From the NCBI GenBank assembly GCA_017516485.1, contig JAFXCH010000027.1, forward strand, positions 1 through 38,683: DNA of 38,683 nucleotides, read 5' to 3'. Each line of letters starts with the position of its first letter. Positions within the stretch are counted from its first letter, which is position 1. The notes beneath the pieces were generated by a model. That model saw only the letters and a list, made by a program, of their open reading frames with translations. It was not told where the DNA came from and searched no databases. The position numbers and the translations under genes are program-made. This document shows positions 24,627-32,607 of the stretch, piece after piece. Source of the DNA: Clostridia bacterium (GTDB lineage: Bacteria; Bacillota; Clostridia; Oscillospirales; Acutalibacteraceae).

Positions 24627-25469
24627 TTAATTTACCGTAACGGTTATACCGCTTTTATCGTACAGAAGTGCCTTTAAGCCTTGTTGCATATCGGCAAAGT
24701 TTACTACCGAAATATCACTCTCGATGAGATTGATTATTTTTGTGTAGTGTGCATCTGCGTTTGCGAGTGCAGCGGAAGTGAGCTTCTGCTCAATCATATC
24801 TGCAATAATTTCAGCCTGCTTATTCGGCTGACTTTCAAAGCTGCGAATATATTTGAGCATTGTATCGCCTGCCATTGTCTGGTTGCCTTTGGCTATAACT
24901 GCAGTGAGCTCCGGAGTGCGGATATCTATCTGCTTTTCAACGTTTACTTCAATTCCGCCGAGATAGTTGATAATCGATTTGAAGTTGCTGTCTGTACTGC
25001 GTATATATTTGTCGATTTTAACACCGCTGTAGTTTTCAACGGCAAGTACAAGCTGCGGTGTGCCGTAATCAAGCTGAGTGCTGAATGTGCCTGTGCAACC
25101 CGGTACGGAAACACTTGCTTTCGGGTCTATAGCCTTGATGCTGAGCGTTTTGTCGTTCAGATCGGCAGTGACGATTGAAATGAAACGTATAGAGTTGTTG
25201 CCGTCTGCTGTGCAGAGCAGGAGATAGTTGCGAACACCCTCAACCTCGGGTGCAGGTGTTTCAGTTGAGCTTTCTTCGGTTGTTTGCTCGTCTGACGGCT
25301 TTGCGATTTGCGAAAGGTCGAAATTATAGTGACGCAGCAAAAGAAGAACAGAAACTGAAGCAAGCAATATAAAAAAACACGAAAACGCCGCCGCAAAACG
25401 CCTGGAGCGAGATGAGCGTGCGTTCTTTTCTGTATCAAAGCGAAGTTTGCTTTTGTTGCTCTTTTTCAA
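24627..25469 (-). CDS. LytR-CpsA-Psr (LCP)-like membrane protein, divergent
   Basis: 280 residues: a basic cytoplasmic N-terminus, one membrane helix (about 25-46), a short Thr/Glu-rich linker, and an LCP-like domain with FISIVTADLNDKTLSIKAIDP, LAVENYSGVKIDKYI, IINYLGGIEVNVE and MAGDTMLKYIRS. LCP enzymes move teichoic acids or other glycopolymers from lipid carrier to peptidoglycan. Here the usual PRDT motif reads PKAS, and the late R-x-x-RQ motif reads QPNKQ, so several conserved charged residues for pyrophosphate binding are missing. It may be an inactive or specialised relative. It starts the tight run into the transglutaminase-like and fol genes. Confidence 0.75.
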   Translation of the reverse strand: MKKSNKSKLRFDTEKNARSSRSRRFAAAFSCFFILLASVSVLLLLRHYNFDLSQIAKPSDEQTTEESSTETPAPEVEGVRNYLLLCTADGNNSIRFISIVTADLNDKTLSIKAIDPKASVSVPGCTGTFSTQLDYGTPQLVLAVENYSGVKIDKYIRSTDSNFKSIINYLGGIEVNVEKQIDIRTPELTAVIAKGNQTMAGDTMLKYIRSFESQPNKQAEIIADMIEQKLTSAALANADAHYTKIINLIESDISVVNFADMQQGLKALLYDKSGITVTVN

Positions 25470-25523
25470 GCTGATTTCCCCTTGTCAGTTTTTATTGTTA
25501 TGCTGTCAGGAAATCTGAAGACA

Positions 25524-25622
25524 TTAAACACCGGCTAACGATGATATTGCACCTATAAATACACCGCCGACGAGGAGTATTGCAAGTATGAGCGCGATTA
25601 TTCTTACCATTTTCTGATTCAT
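25524..25622 (-). CDS. 32-residue single-helix membrane microprotein
   Basis: An ATG at 25622 with GAGGAA 6 bases upstream opens a 32-residue frame: MNQKMVRIIALILAILLVGG then VFIGAISSLAGV. It has a short basic start and one membrane helix, like the stressosome-linked Prli42 microproteins of Firmicutes and similar short clostridial proteins; the assignment to that group is only by layout. It lies 54 bases before the LCP-like gene, probably on the same transcript. Confidence 0.62.
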   Translation of the reverse strand: MNQKMVRIIALILAILLVGGVFIGAISSLAGV

Positions 25623-25657
25623 TTTTTATTCCTCAATTCCTTTTAACAATATATACA

Positions 25658-25685
25658 GCAGAGCCGCCTTTTTGAGCGGCTCTGC
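25658..25685 (-). terminator. Hairpin after the phosphohexomutase gene
   Basis: Perfect 10-bp GC-rich stem GCAGAGCCGC/GCGGCTCTGC with an 8-base loop, 22 bases after the pgm stop. The tract after it (TGTATATATTGTT) is only moderately T-rich, so termination may be partial and allow read-through into the microprotein gene. Confidence 0.7.
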
Positions 25686-25707
25686 CTGTTCTGATTCTTG
25701 ATATGAT

Positions 25708-27426
25708 TTAAACTCCGAGAGCTTTCTTCATATCGGCAATAATGCTGTCGGCAAGAGCTGTTGCCTTTTCACGGTCTGCAGCACATGCTGTGATGTAAAC
25801 CTTGATTTTGGGCTCTGTGCCGGAGGGACGTACGATAGCACAGCTGTTGTTGGGCAGCTTATACTGAAGCACATTTGATTTTGGAAGGTCGATTTCTGAT
25901 TTTTCACCCGTTACTGTGTTGAGTGCAACGCTAGTAAGGTAGTCGGATACGCCGATAACCTCAAGGCCTGCAAACTCCTTGGGCGGATTTGTACGCATAT
26001 TGTCCATCATCTGCTTCATTTTCTCCATACCGCTTGCGCCTTCGAAGGAGAAGTTGGAGAGAGTGTTGATATACATACCGTGCTCTGCGTAGATATCTTC
26101 CATAACCTCAACAAGGTCCTTGCCGAGTGATTTATAGTAAGCTGCCATCTCAACAATCATTGTTGATGATACAACGGCATCCTTATCTCTTGCGTGTGAG
26201 CCAAAGAGGTAGCCGTAGCTTTCTTCCATACCGAGTACGTATCTGTCAGCTTCACCTGCTTCATCAAGCTGGCTGATGATTTCGCCGATATACTTAAATC
26301 CTGTAAGAGTGTTGCGCATTTCGGCACCGTATTTGTCAGCAACAACCTGAGCGAGGTCGGTTGTAACGAAAGACTTGATAACTATCGGCTTTTCAGGCAG
26401 AGTGCCGAGCGCCTTGCGACGTGAGAGTACGTATTCGCAGAGCATAACACCGACTTCGTTACCTGTCATAAGCTTATATTCACCGTTGTGTCTTACTGCG
26501 ATACCTACACGGTCACAGTCGGGGTCTGTTGCGAGAAGAAGGTCAGCAGGGAAATCTTTTGTCATTTCAATTGCAAGCTCGAATACCTGATCGATTTCGG
26601 GATTCGGGAAAGGACAGGTCGGGAATTTGCCGTCGGGATTTTCCTGCTCAGGTACGATTCTGATTTCGTCAAGTCCGAGTCTGCCGAGCATTGTGCGTAC
26701 AGGGCGGTTGCCTGTACCGTTAAGAGGTGTATAGATAACCTTGAGACCGCTCTTTTTGCAGATGTCCTTATCAAGACGCTGTGAGTCGCAGTGGTCGTAG
26801 AATTCGTTGAGAAGCCAGCCTTCGATATAATCTACCATATCTTCTGCAAGAGCGTCCTCAAAATCCATACGCTTTACGTCGTTGAAGATATCGATATTGT
26901 TGATGTACTCAAGTGTTCTTGCGGCGGCTTCGTCAGTCATCTGATAGCCGTCGGGAGCGTAGCACTTGTAACCGTTATACTTTGAGGGGTTGTGGCTTGC
27001 GGTGATAACAATACCTGAGCTGCAACCGAGTCTGCGTACGGCGAAGGAAAGCATAGGTGTGGGTACAAGATGGGGGAAGAAGTAGACCTTGATGCCGTTA
27101 GCGGCAAGTACACCTGCTGCTTCTTTGGCAAATACATCAGATTTGATTCTTGAATCGTAGCCGATTGCAACGCTCGGCTCATCAAATGCTTCGTTAAGAT
27201 AGTTTGCGAGGCCCTGAGTTGCCTGAGCAACGGTATATACATTCATTCGGTTTGTGCCTGCACCTATAACACCGCGCAGACCGCCTGTGCCGAATTCAAG
27301 TGTTTTGTAAAACCTGTCGAGGATAGCTTCCTCGTCGCCGCTTATTGCATTAAGCTCGTCAGTAAGGTCGCTGTCGAGTATGGCGTTTTTCTGCCAAAGT
27401 TCATAAAGCTGGTGGATGTTGTTCAT
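25708..27426 (-). CDS. Alpha-phosphohexomutase (phosphoglucomutase/phosphomannomutase)
   Basis: The 572-residue enzyme interconverts sugar 1- and 6-phosphates, linking glycolysis to glycogen and envelope sugar synthesis. Motifs: FGTGGLRG at 45-52, the phosphoserine loop GIVITASHNPSKYNGYK with Ser144, the Mg site ATDPDCDRVGIAV (Asp301, 303, 305), sugar loop GMEESYGYLFG, and the phosphate loop VRPSGTEPKIKVY near the C-terminus. Length and order match the PgcA-type enzymes of Firmicutes rather than GlmM (~450). ATG at 27426 has GGAGG 9 bases upstream. Confidence 0.95.
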   Translation of the reverse strand: MNNIHQLYELWQKNAILDSDLTDELNAISGDEEAILDRFYKTLEFGTGGLRGVIGAGTNRMNVYTVAQATQGLANYLNEAFDEPSVAIGYDSRIKSDVFAKEAAGVLAANGIKVYFFPHLVPTPMLSFAVRRLGCSSGIVITASHNPSKYNGYKCYAPDGYQMTDEAAARTLEYINNIDIFNDVKRMDFEDALAEDMVDYIEGWLLNEFYDHCDSQRLDKDICKKSGLKVIYTPLNGTGNRPVRTMLGRLGLDEIRIVPEQENPDGKFPTCPFPNPEIDQVFELAIEMTKDFPADLLLATDPDCDRVGIAVRHNGEYKLMTGNEVGVMLCEYVLSRRKALGTLPEKPIVIKSFVTTDLAQVVADKYGAEMRNTLTGFKYIGEIISQLDEAGEADRYVLGMEESYGYLFGSHARDKDAVVSSTMIVEMAAYYKSLGKDLVEVMEDIYAEHGMYINTLSNFSFEGASGMEKMKQMMDNMRTNPPKEFAGLEVIGVSDYLTSVALNTVTGEKSEIDLPKSNVLQYKLPNNSCAIVRPSGTEPKIKVYITACAADREKATALADSIIADMKKALGV

Positions 27427-27541
27427 TTTAATCAGACCTCCGCAAATTTATTTAAATTTTCAAAAACCAAAAACATTTTATCAACTATATAAGTTTATTC
27501 CGGTTGGATTTTGTTATACCATTCATCTTCGGATTGGTGGA

Positions 27542-29422
27542 TTAATAAATGTAGCACTTGCTGAAAAATGCCGAACAGCCCGAAATCTTGAAATCTTTGA
27601 AATCGTTTGTGCTTGAGTAAGTTTCACCGACTGCTATATATGTCTTGTTATCAAGCTTGCAGATATCGTTTATAGTGTCGTTACCTGCACCTGCAAAAGA
27701 TTTGACGTGCTCAAGCGTACCTGCGGAATTAACGGACATAATGAAGCCGTCGTATTCGCCTTTGTTGCCGATTGTCTGGAGGTCGCGGTTGTCGGAATTG
27801 GTAAGACCGACTGCAGCATAACCAAAACCTGTGGAAACAACTGCGTTGAAAGTATCACTCTTGAGGCCGCCGAAAGTTCTTATCCATTTAACATTACCCT
27901 GCTTGTCGCAGAATCCGATGAATGCATCTTTTCCGCCTCTGTTGAGTGTGAAGTCACCGTCACTTGATGTGTAGCTGCCTGCAAATACACAGCCTTCGGC
28001 GCCTGCATAAATGTCGTTAACAATATCGCTCTTGCTGCCGCCGATCATCTTGGTCCAGAGTTTTGTACCTGTGGATGATAATTTTATAATACCGATATCT
28101 GCACTGCCGTGGTTGCCTTTGGCGTCAAGGTCAGTTGAAATAATCTGGCAAGCGCCGTAGATGTTGCCTTCAGGGTCGACTGCAACGGAGTTTACTGCAT
28201 CAGCACCGCTGCCGTTGAATGAGTTGTACCATTTGATAGCACCGTTAGTGTCACATTTGACAAACACAGGGGTAAGACCTTTGAGTGAAAGTGAAGCAAA
28301 GTCACCGTTTGTTGATGAGAATCTGCCTGCTGCAACGAAACCGCCGTCGGGCGTTGCCGTTACACAGCTGAAGTACTCTGTGCTAGTGCCGCCGTAGTTC
28401 TTAATCCAGCTGAGCTTGCCGTTTGAGGATACCTTGGCAATGATTGCATCATAGGCTGAATCAAGTGTAAAGCCAAGGTCTTTTGCGTTTGATTCACCAA
28501 CAGCGACGATGCTGCCGTCTTTGAGTAATGCAATATCGTGGATTTTGGTGTGACCCGATGAACCGATGGGGCACATCCAGATAAGCTTACCGTCGAGATT
28601 GTACTTTGCAAGGAATGAGTAGAATCCGGTTTGTGTGTAGTTGCTGAACGCACCATCGGTAGATTCGGTCTGACCGAGAGCGATGTATGAGTTGGCATCA
28701 ACTTTAATAACCTTTACGAAATTATCATTTCTGGAAGCATCGAGAGTTTTGAGCCAACCGACGGAAGCAACATGTTTTTCGGGCTTGGGCTCAGACGGAG
28801 TGGTGGGCTTTTTTGTCTCGCGGTCTGTGTAAAGGGGATTGTCGTAGATTGAAGTAGTGTTTGGCTTTTTGGTTGTGACAACATTATTGTACATAGTCTG
28901 CTGACCGTCGGGTGTAAGCTCGATATAGTTTGTCACCTTTTCGGTGTATTTTTCGGTTACAGGTTCGGTTACAGGCTTGCCGTTCTCCTGTGTTACGGGA
29001 ACACCGTTGCTGTCAACTTTGGTCTGAGTTACCTTGTTACCGTTTGCATCAGTGACATCTTTGTATATGGTAGTGGTTTTGGGTACCTTTGTAGGCTGAC
29101 CGTTTTCGTCCGTAACATACTCGTATATTTCTATAATCTGGGTGTATGCGGGACGTGTCTGCTTAACGGTAACCTTTTCGCCGTTTGCGTTGGTGTAGGT
29201 TTCGCCGTTTTCGTTTGTTGCATAGACTACACTTGTAATCCATTCTTCGGTAAGCGGCTCACCGTTTTCGTCAAGTACGGTTTGACCGTTTTCATCCGTT
29301 ACGAATACGTGAAGACCCGAACCCTTGGTTTCTGTTTCGGGGTTTTGCTTGTTGCAGGCTGCAAAAAGCAAAGTTGCTGCTGTGATAAGCACAGCGAGAA
29401 TGATTAGTGATTTTCCTTTCAT
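27542..29422 (-). CDS. Lipoprotein with DxNG-repeat stalk and beta-propeller-like domain
   Basis: 626 residues. The signal peptide ends in lipobox LLFAAC with Cys23. Residues ~36-175 are built of short repeats around a D/E-NG core (FVTDENGQTVLDENGEPL, ATNENGETYTNANGEKV, DVTDANGNKV, DSNGVPVTQENGKPV), then a Thr/Pro linker. From ~215 to the end there are about seven ~50-residue repeats with GGxxxD, GGFVAAGRF, GSYTSSDGDF and W(I/T)K, which look like blades of an SBBP/PQQ-type propeller. No catalytic site is seen; binding of a surface ligand or protein is a fair guess. A sigmaA promoter precedes it. Confidence 0.8.
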   Translation of the reverse strand: MKGKSLIILAVLITAATLLFAACNKQNPETETKGSGLHVFVTDENGQTVLDENGEPLTEEWITSVVYATNENGETYTNANGEKVTVKQTRPAYTQIIEIYEYVTDENGQPTKVPKTTTIYKDVTDANGNKVTQTKVDSNGVPVTQENGKPVTEPVTEKYTEKVTNYIELTPDGQQTMYNNVVTTKKPNTTSIYDNPLYTDRETKKPTTPSEPKPEKHVASVGWLKTLDASRNDNFVKVIKVDANSYIALGQTESTDGAFSNYTQTGFYSFLAKYNLDGKLIWMCPIGSSGHTKIHDIALLKDGSIVAVGESNAKDLGFTLDSAYDAIIAKVSSNGKLSWIKNYGGTSTEYFSCVTATPDGGFVAAGRFSSTNGDFASLSLKGLTPVFVKCDTNGAIKWYNSFNGSGADAVNSVAVDPEGNIYGACQIISTDLDAKGNHGSADIGIIKLSSTGTKLWTKMIGGSKSDIVNDIYAGAEGCVFAGSYTSSDGDFTLNRGGKDAFIGFCDKQGNVKWIRTFGGLKSDTFNAVVSTGFGYAAVGLTNSDNRDLQTIGNKGEYDGFIMSVNSAGTLEHVKSFAGAGNDTINDICKLDNKTYIAVGETYSSTNDFKDFKISGCSAFFSKCYIY

Positions 29423-29488
29423 ACTGTCTTACTCCTTAACTTTGTTATGTAGCATCCGGTTTGCAAATGCCCAAACTTATACACAAGC

Positions 29489-29517
29489 ATTATATCACAG
29501 CGCATGGTCTAATGCAA
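29489..29517 (-). promoter_or_regulatory. sigmaA promoter of the propeller lipoprotein gene
   Basis: On the minus strand TTGCAT (29517-29512), 17-base spacer, TATAAT (29494-29489), about 65 bases before the start codon. Confidence 0.72.
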
Positions 29518-29637
29518 GAAAATAATATAAATATATATTAATAATTATCATAAATTTTATAAGTAAAATTTTACAAGTAAATTTTTAGAATATTTTTTGT
29601 AAACTAATGTATTTTATGTAAATTTATGAGAAAACTG

Positions 29638-29666
29638 TTTACAATCCTTGGAGAATGATATATAAT
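29638..29666 (+). promoter_or_regulatory. sigmaA promoter of the riboswitch-ATPase transcript
   Basis: TTTACA (29638-29643), 17-base spacer, TATAAT (29661-29666). The expected start near 29673 is just before the aptamer. The 448-base gap between genes (29423-29870) therefore holds two divergent promoters, AT-rich filler and the riboswitch. Confidence 0.88.
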
Positions 29667-29673
29667 AAATCCT

Positions 29674-29813
29674 GAAGTAAAAGGGAGTAACTCGCACCGC
29701 TTACGGGTGTTATATCGGTTGTCAATCACAGCCTTCCGGCTCGCCGATGTATTAAAGAGTGAGACTTTTACCGCACGGGTGTAATATGCCATTATGCGGT
29801 AAAAGTCTTTTTT
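29674..29813 (+). promoter_or_regulatory. yybP-ykoY (Mn2+) riboswitch
   Basis: The 5' arm GTAAAAG (29677-29683) continues into GGGAGTAA, the family's conserved 5' element, and pairs with CTTTTAC at 29765-29771 to form P1. Inside are a CACC/GGTG hairpin, the outer helix ATCGG/CCGAT (29714-29747) with GTCAATCACAGCC and GGCT, and the closing GTGAGAC before P1's 3' arm. The conserved bases and order match yybP-ykoY RNAs, which bind Mn2+ and turn on export genes. The P1 3' arm is shared with the downstream terminator, so ligand binding should prevent termination. Confidence 0.9.
29763..29813 (+). terminator. Riboswitch expression-platform terminator
   Basis: 13-bp perfect stem GACTTTTACCGCA (29763-29775) with TGCGGTAAAAGTC (29795-29807), 19-base loop, then TTTTTT. 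Its 5' arm includes the 3' strand of aptamer helix P1, so the two structures exclude each other. Confidence 0.92.
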
Positions 29814-29870
29814 CTGTTTTTCGTAAAAGTGTTGTTTTATTCCCTGTAATCAAATTAAGGAGTTGGAAAT

Positions 29871-32552
29871 ATGCAATTCTATCTGAAAGAAACCGATGCT
29901 GTTTTTGAAGAAGTAAAAAGCTCCGAAGCGGGTCTTACTTCCGAAGAAGCTGCAAAGCGACTTGAGCAAAACGGCAAAAACAAGCTCGCTGAAGCCAAGA
30001 AGGATTCGATGCTGAAAAGATTTGTCGATCAGCTTAAAGATCCGATGATTATCATTCTGCTCGTAGCTGCTGTTATTGCAGCCGCAACAGAGATTTTCGA
30101 GGCAGGCAAATTTGTTGTGCCTACAGACTCAATCATTATTCTTGTAGTTGTTCTTATCAACGCTGTTCTCGGTGTTATCCAGGAAAGCAAGGCTGAAAAG
30201 GCAGTTGAAGCACTTCAGAAGATGTCTGCCGCAACAACCAAGACTCTGCGTGACGGCAAAATCGTAACAGTCAAGAGTGAAGACCTCGTTGTAGGTGACG
30301 TTGTTCTTCTCGATGCAGGTGACGCTATTCCTGCTGACTGCCGTATTTTTGAATGTGCAAGCATGAAGATTGAAGAGGCGGCACTTACGGGTGAATCCGT
30401 TCCTGTCAATAAGCTTGTCAACGCTCTCATGGGTAAGAAAGAGGATGAAGAAATTCCTCTGGGTGACCGTAAGAATATGGCTTATATGGGTTCAACTCTT
30501 GTATATGGCCGTGGTAAGGCAGTTGTTACCGCAACAGGTATGGATACCGAAATGGGTAAGATTGCCAACGCTATCTCTCTTGCAGAAGAGGGCAAAACTC
30601 CGCTTGAAATCAAGCTTGAGCAGCTTTCAAAGATTCTTACAAAGCTCGTTATCGGCGTTTGCGTATTTATCTTTGCATACGATATTATTACAAAGTATGT
30701 TCTGGTTGCCGATAAGCCCGAATTCTTCGACATCGCACTCAAGTCATTCATTACAGCAATCGCTCTTGCTGTTGCAGCTATCCCCGAGGGTCTCGTTGCT
30801 GTTATGACAATCGTTCTTTCGATGGGCGTAACAAATATGTCCAAGAAAAATGCGATTATCCGTAAAATGACTGCGGTTGAAACACTCGGCTGTACGCAGA
30901 TTATCTGTTCGGATAAAACAGGTACTCTTACTCAGAATGTTATGACTGTTGTTGACCACTATGCTGAGGATGAGCAGAAGCTTGCTACAGCTATGGCACT
31001 CTGTACAAACGCAGAGGTTGACGAAAACGGCAAGGGTACAGGCGAGCCTGACGAAGTTGCTCTTATCAATTACGCAAAAACACTCGGCCTCAATAAAAAA
31101 GAGCTTGTTACAGCTTCTCCCAGAGTAGGCGAAGTTCCGTTTGATTCAGGCAGAAAGATGATGTCTACCGTGCATAAGGCAGGCGAGCAGTTTGCTCAGT
31201 TTACCAAAGGTGCACCCGACGAAATCCTCAAGAAGTGTACACGTGCTTTTATAGACGGTCAGGTCGTTGAAATGACCGACGAAATCAGAGCCAAGGTTGC
31301 TGAAGAAAATACCCGTATGGGCAACAAGGCGCTTCGTGTATTTGCTGCAGCATATAAAATGTATGACAAGGCTCCCGAGGTTTATGATTCTGCTTCTCTC
31401 GAGTACGATATGATATTTATCGGTCTTACAGGTATGATTGACCCTGTACGTCCCGAGGTAAAGGATGCTATTGTTGAGTGCAGCGGTGCAGGTATCACAC
31501 CGATTATGATTACGGGTGACCATATCAACACTGCAAAGGCTATTGCACGCGAGCTTGGTATTCTTTCCGATGATTCACAGGCTATGATGGGTGTCGATAT
31601 CGACAAGTACTCCGACGAAGAATTTGAGAAGATAGTTGAAAATATACGCGTTTACGCACGTGTTCAGCCTGAACACAAGACAAGAATCGTCAACGCATGG
31701 CGTAGCAAGGGTTACGTTACCGCTATGACAGGTGACGGCGTTAACGATGCTCCGTCAATCAAGAATGCCGATATCGGTGTCGGTATGGGTATCACAGGTA
31801 CAGACGTTACAAAGAACGTTGCTGATATGGTTCTTGCAGACGATAACTTTGCAACAATCGTTTCTGCAGTAGGTGAGGGCAGAAGAATTTACGACAATAT
31901 CCGTAAGGCTATACAGTTTCTTCTCGGCTCCAACCTTTCCGAGGTTATTTCAATCTTCTTCGCTTCAATTATGAACTTTACGATTCTTGAAGCACCGCAC
32001 CTTCTCTTTATCAACCTTATCACAGACTCGCTTCCCGCTCTTGCTCTCGGTACAGAGCGTCCCGAAGCTGACATTATGAGAAGAAAGCCCCGTAACAAGA
32101 ACGACGGCATATTCTCAGGCGGTCTGGGCTTTGATTGCTTCTATCAGGGCCTTATCGTTTCAATTCTCACGGTTGCCGCTTTCTATATCGGCGAATTCCT
32201 TGAAACAGGTCACCTTGTATTCCGTAACGTTGCTGACAGTGCAGATGGTATGACAATGGCTTTCTTCACAATGGCTATGTGTGAAATCTTCCATTCGTTC
32301 AATATGCGTTCACAGCGCGGCTCTGCTGTTTCAATGGTATTCAAGGGCAGCCACAACTGGCTTCTCTACGGCGCAATGCTTCTTTCATTTGTTCTTACAA
32401 CAGCGGTTGTTGAGATTGATGCTCTTTCAAATCTCTTCGGCTTTGCACACCTCGATGCACTTGAATACGGTATCTCTCTTGGTCTCTCATTTATGATTAT
32501 TCCGATTGTAGAATTTATCAAGGCAATCCAGAGAAAGACAGCAAAGAAATAA
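29871..32552 (+). CDS. P2A-type cation-transporting ATPase (Mn2+/Ca2+ export)
   Basis: The 893-residue pump has the SERCA-like plan: N-terminal cation ATPase domain, helices M1-M2 (about 58-105), actuator with LTGESVPV, M3-M4 with AIPEGLVAVMT (Glu306 as ion ligand), phosphorylation site Asp348 in CSDKTGTLT, nucleotide domain with KGAPDE, hinge TGDGVNDAPSIKNADIGVGMG, then M5-M10 with NLSEVISIF and INLITDSLPALALG. By sequence alone it would be called a calcium ATPase; the Mn2+ riboswitch in front argues that its job is Mn2+ export. Start ATG has AAGGAG upstream. It is a single-gene transcript ending in a hairpin. Confidence 0.94.
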   Translation: MQFYLKETDAVFEEVKSSEAGLTSEEAAKRLEQNGKNKLAEAKKDSMLKRFVDQLKDPMIIILLVAAVIAAATEIFEAGKFVVPTDSIIILVVVLINAVLGVIQESKAEKAVEALQKMSAATTKTLRDGKIVTVKSEDLVVGDVVLLDAGDAIPADCRIFECASMKIEEAALTGESVPVNKLVNALMGKKEDEEIPLGDRKNMAYMGSTLVYGRGKAVVTATGMDTEMGKIANAISLAEEGKTPLEIKLEQLSKILTKLVIGVCVFIFAYDIITKYVLVADKPEFFDIALKSFITAIALAVAAIPEGLVAVMTIVLSMGVTNMSKKNAIIRKMTAVETLGCTQIICSDKTGTLTQNVMTVVDHYAEDEQKLATAMALCTNAEVDENGKGTGEPDEVALINYAKTLGLNKKELVTASPRVGEVPFDSGRKMMSTVHKAGEQFAQFTKGAPDEILKKCTRAFIDGQVVEMTDEIRAKVAEENTRMGNKALRVFAAAYKMYDKAPEVYDSASLEYDMIFIGLTGMIDPVRPEVKDAIVECSGAGITPIMITGDHINTAKAIARELGILSDDSQAMMGVDIDKYSDEEFEKIVENIRVYARVQPEHKTRIVNAWRSKGYVTAMTGDGVNDAPSIKNADIGVGMGITGTDVTKNVADMVLADDNFATIVSAVGEGRRIYDNIRKAIQFLLGSNLSEVISIFFASIMNFTILEAPHLLFINLITDSLPALALGTERPEADIMRRKPRNKNDGIFSGGLGFDCFYQGLIVSILTVAAFYIGEFLETGHLVFRNVADSADGMTMAFFTMAMCEIFHSFNMRSQRGSAVSMVFKGSHNWLLYGAMLLSFVLTTAVVEIDALSNLFGFAHLDALEYGISLGLSFMIIPIVEFIKAIQRKTAKK

Positions 32553-32567
32553 TCTGTATAATTAATG

Positions 32568-32606
32568 AACGGCTTGTATGGTGAAATATCCATACAAGCC
32601 GTTTTT
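32568..32606. terminator. Terminator between the ATPase gene and trxB
   Basis: 14-bp perfect stem (32568-32581 with 32590-32603, core CGGCTTGTATGG), 8-base loop, TTTTTG after it. trxB ends immediately next to it on the other strand. Confidence 0.9.
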
Positions 32607-32607
32607 G

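Noticed and set aside
29871-32552. Naming the P-type ATPase a calcium pump only
   Set aside because: The leader is a Mn2+ riboswitch, so manganese export is at least as likely.
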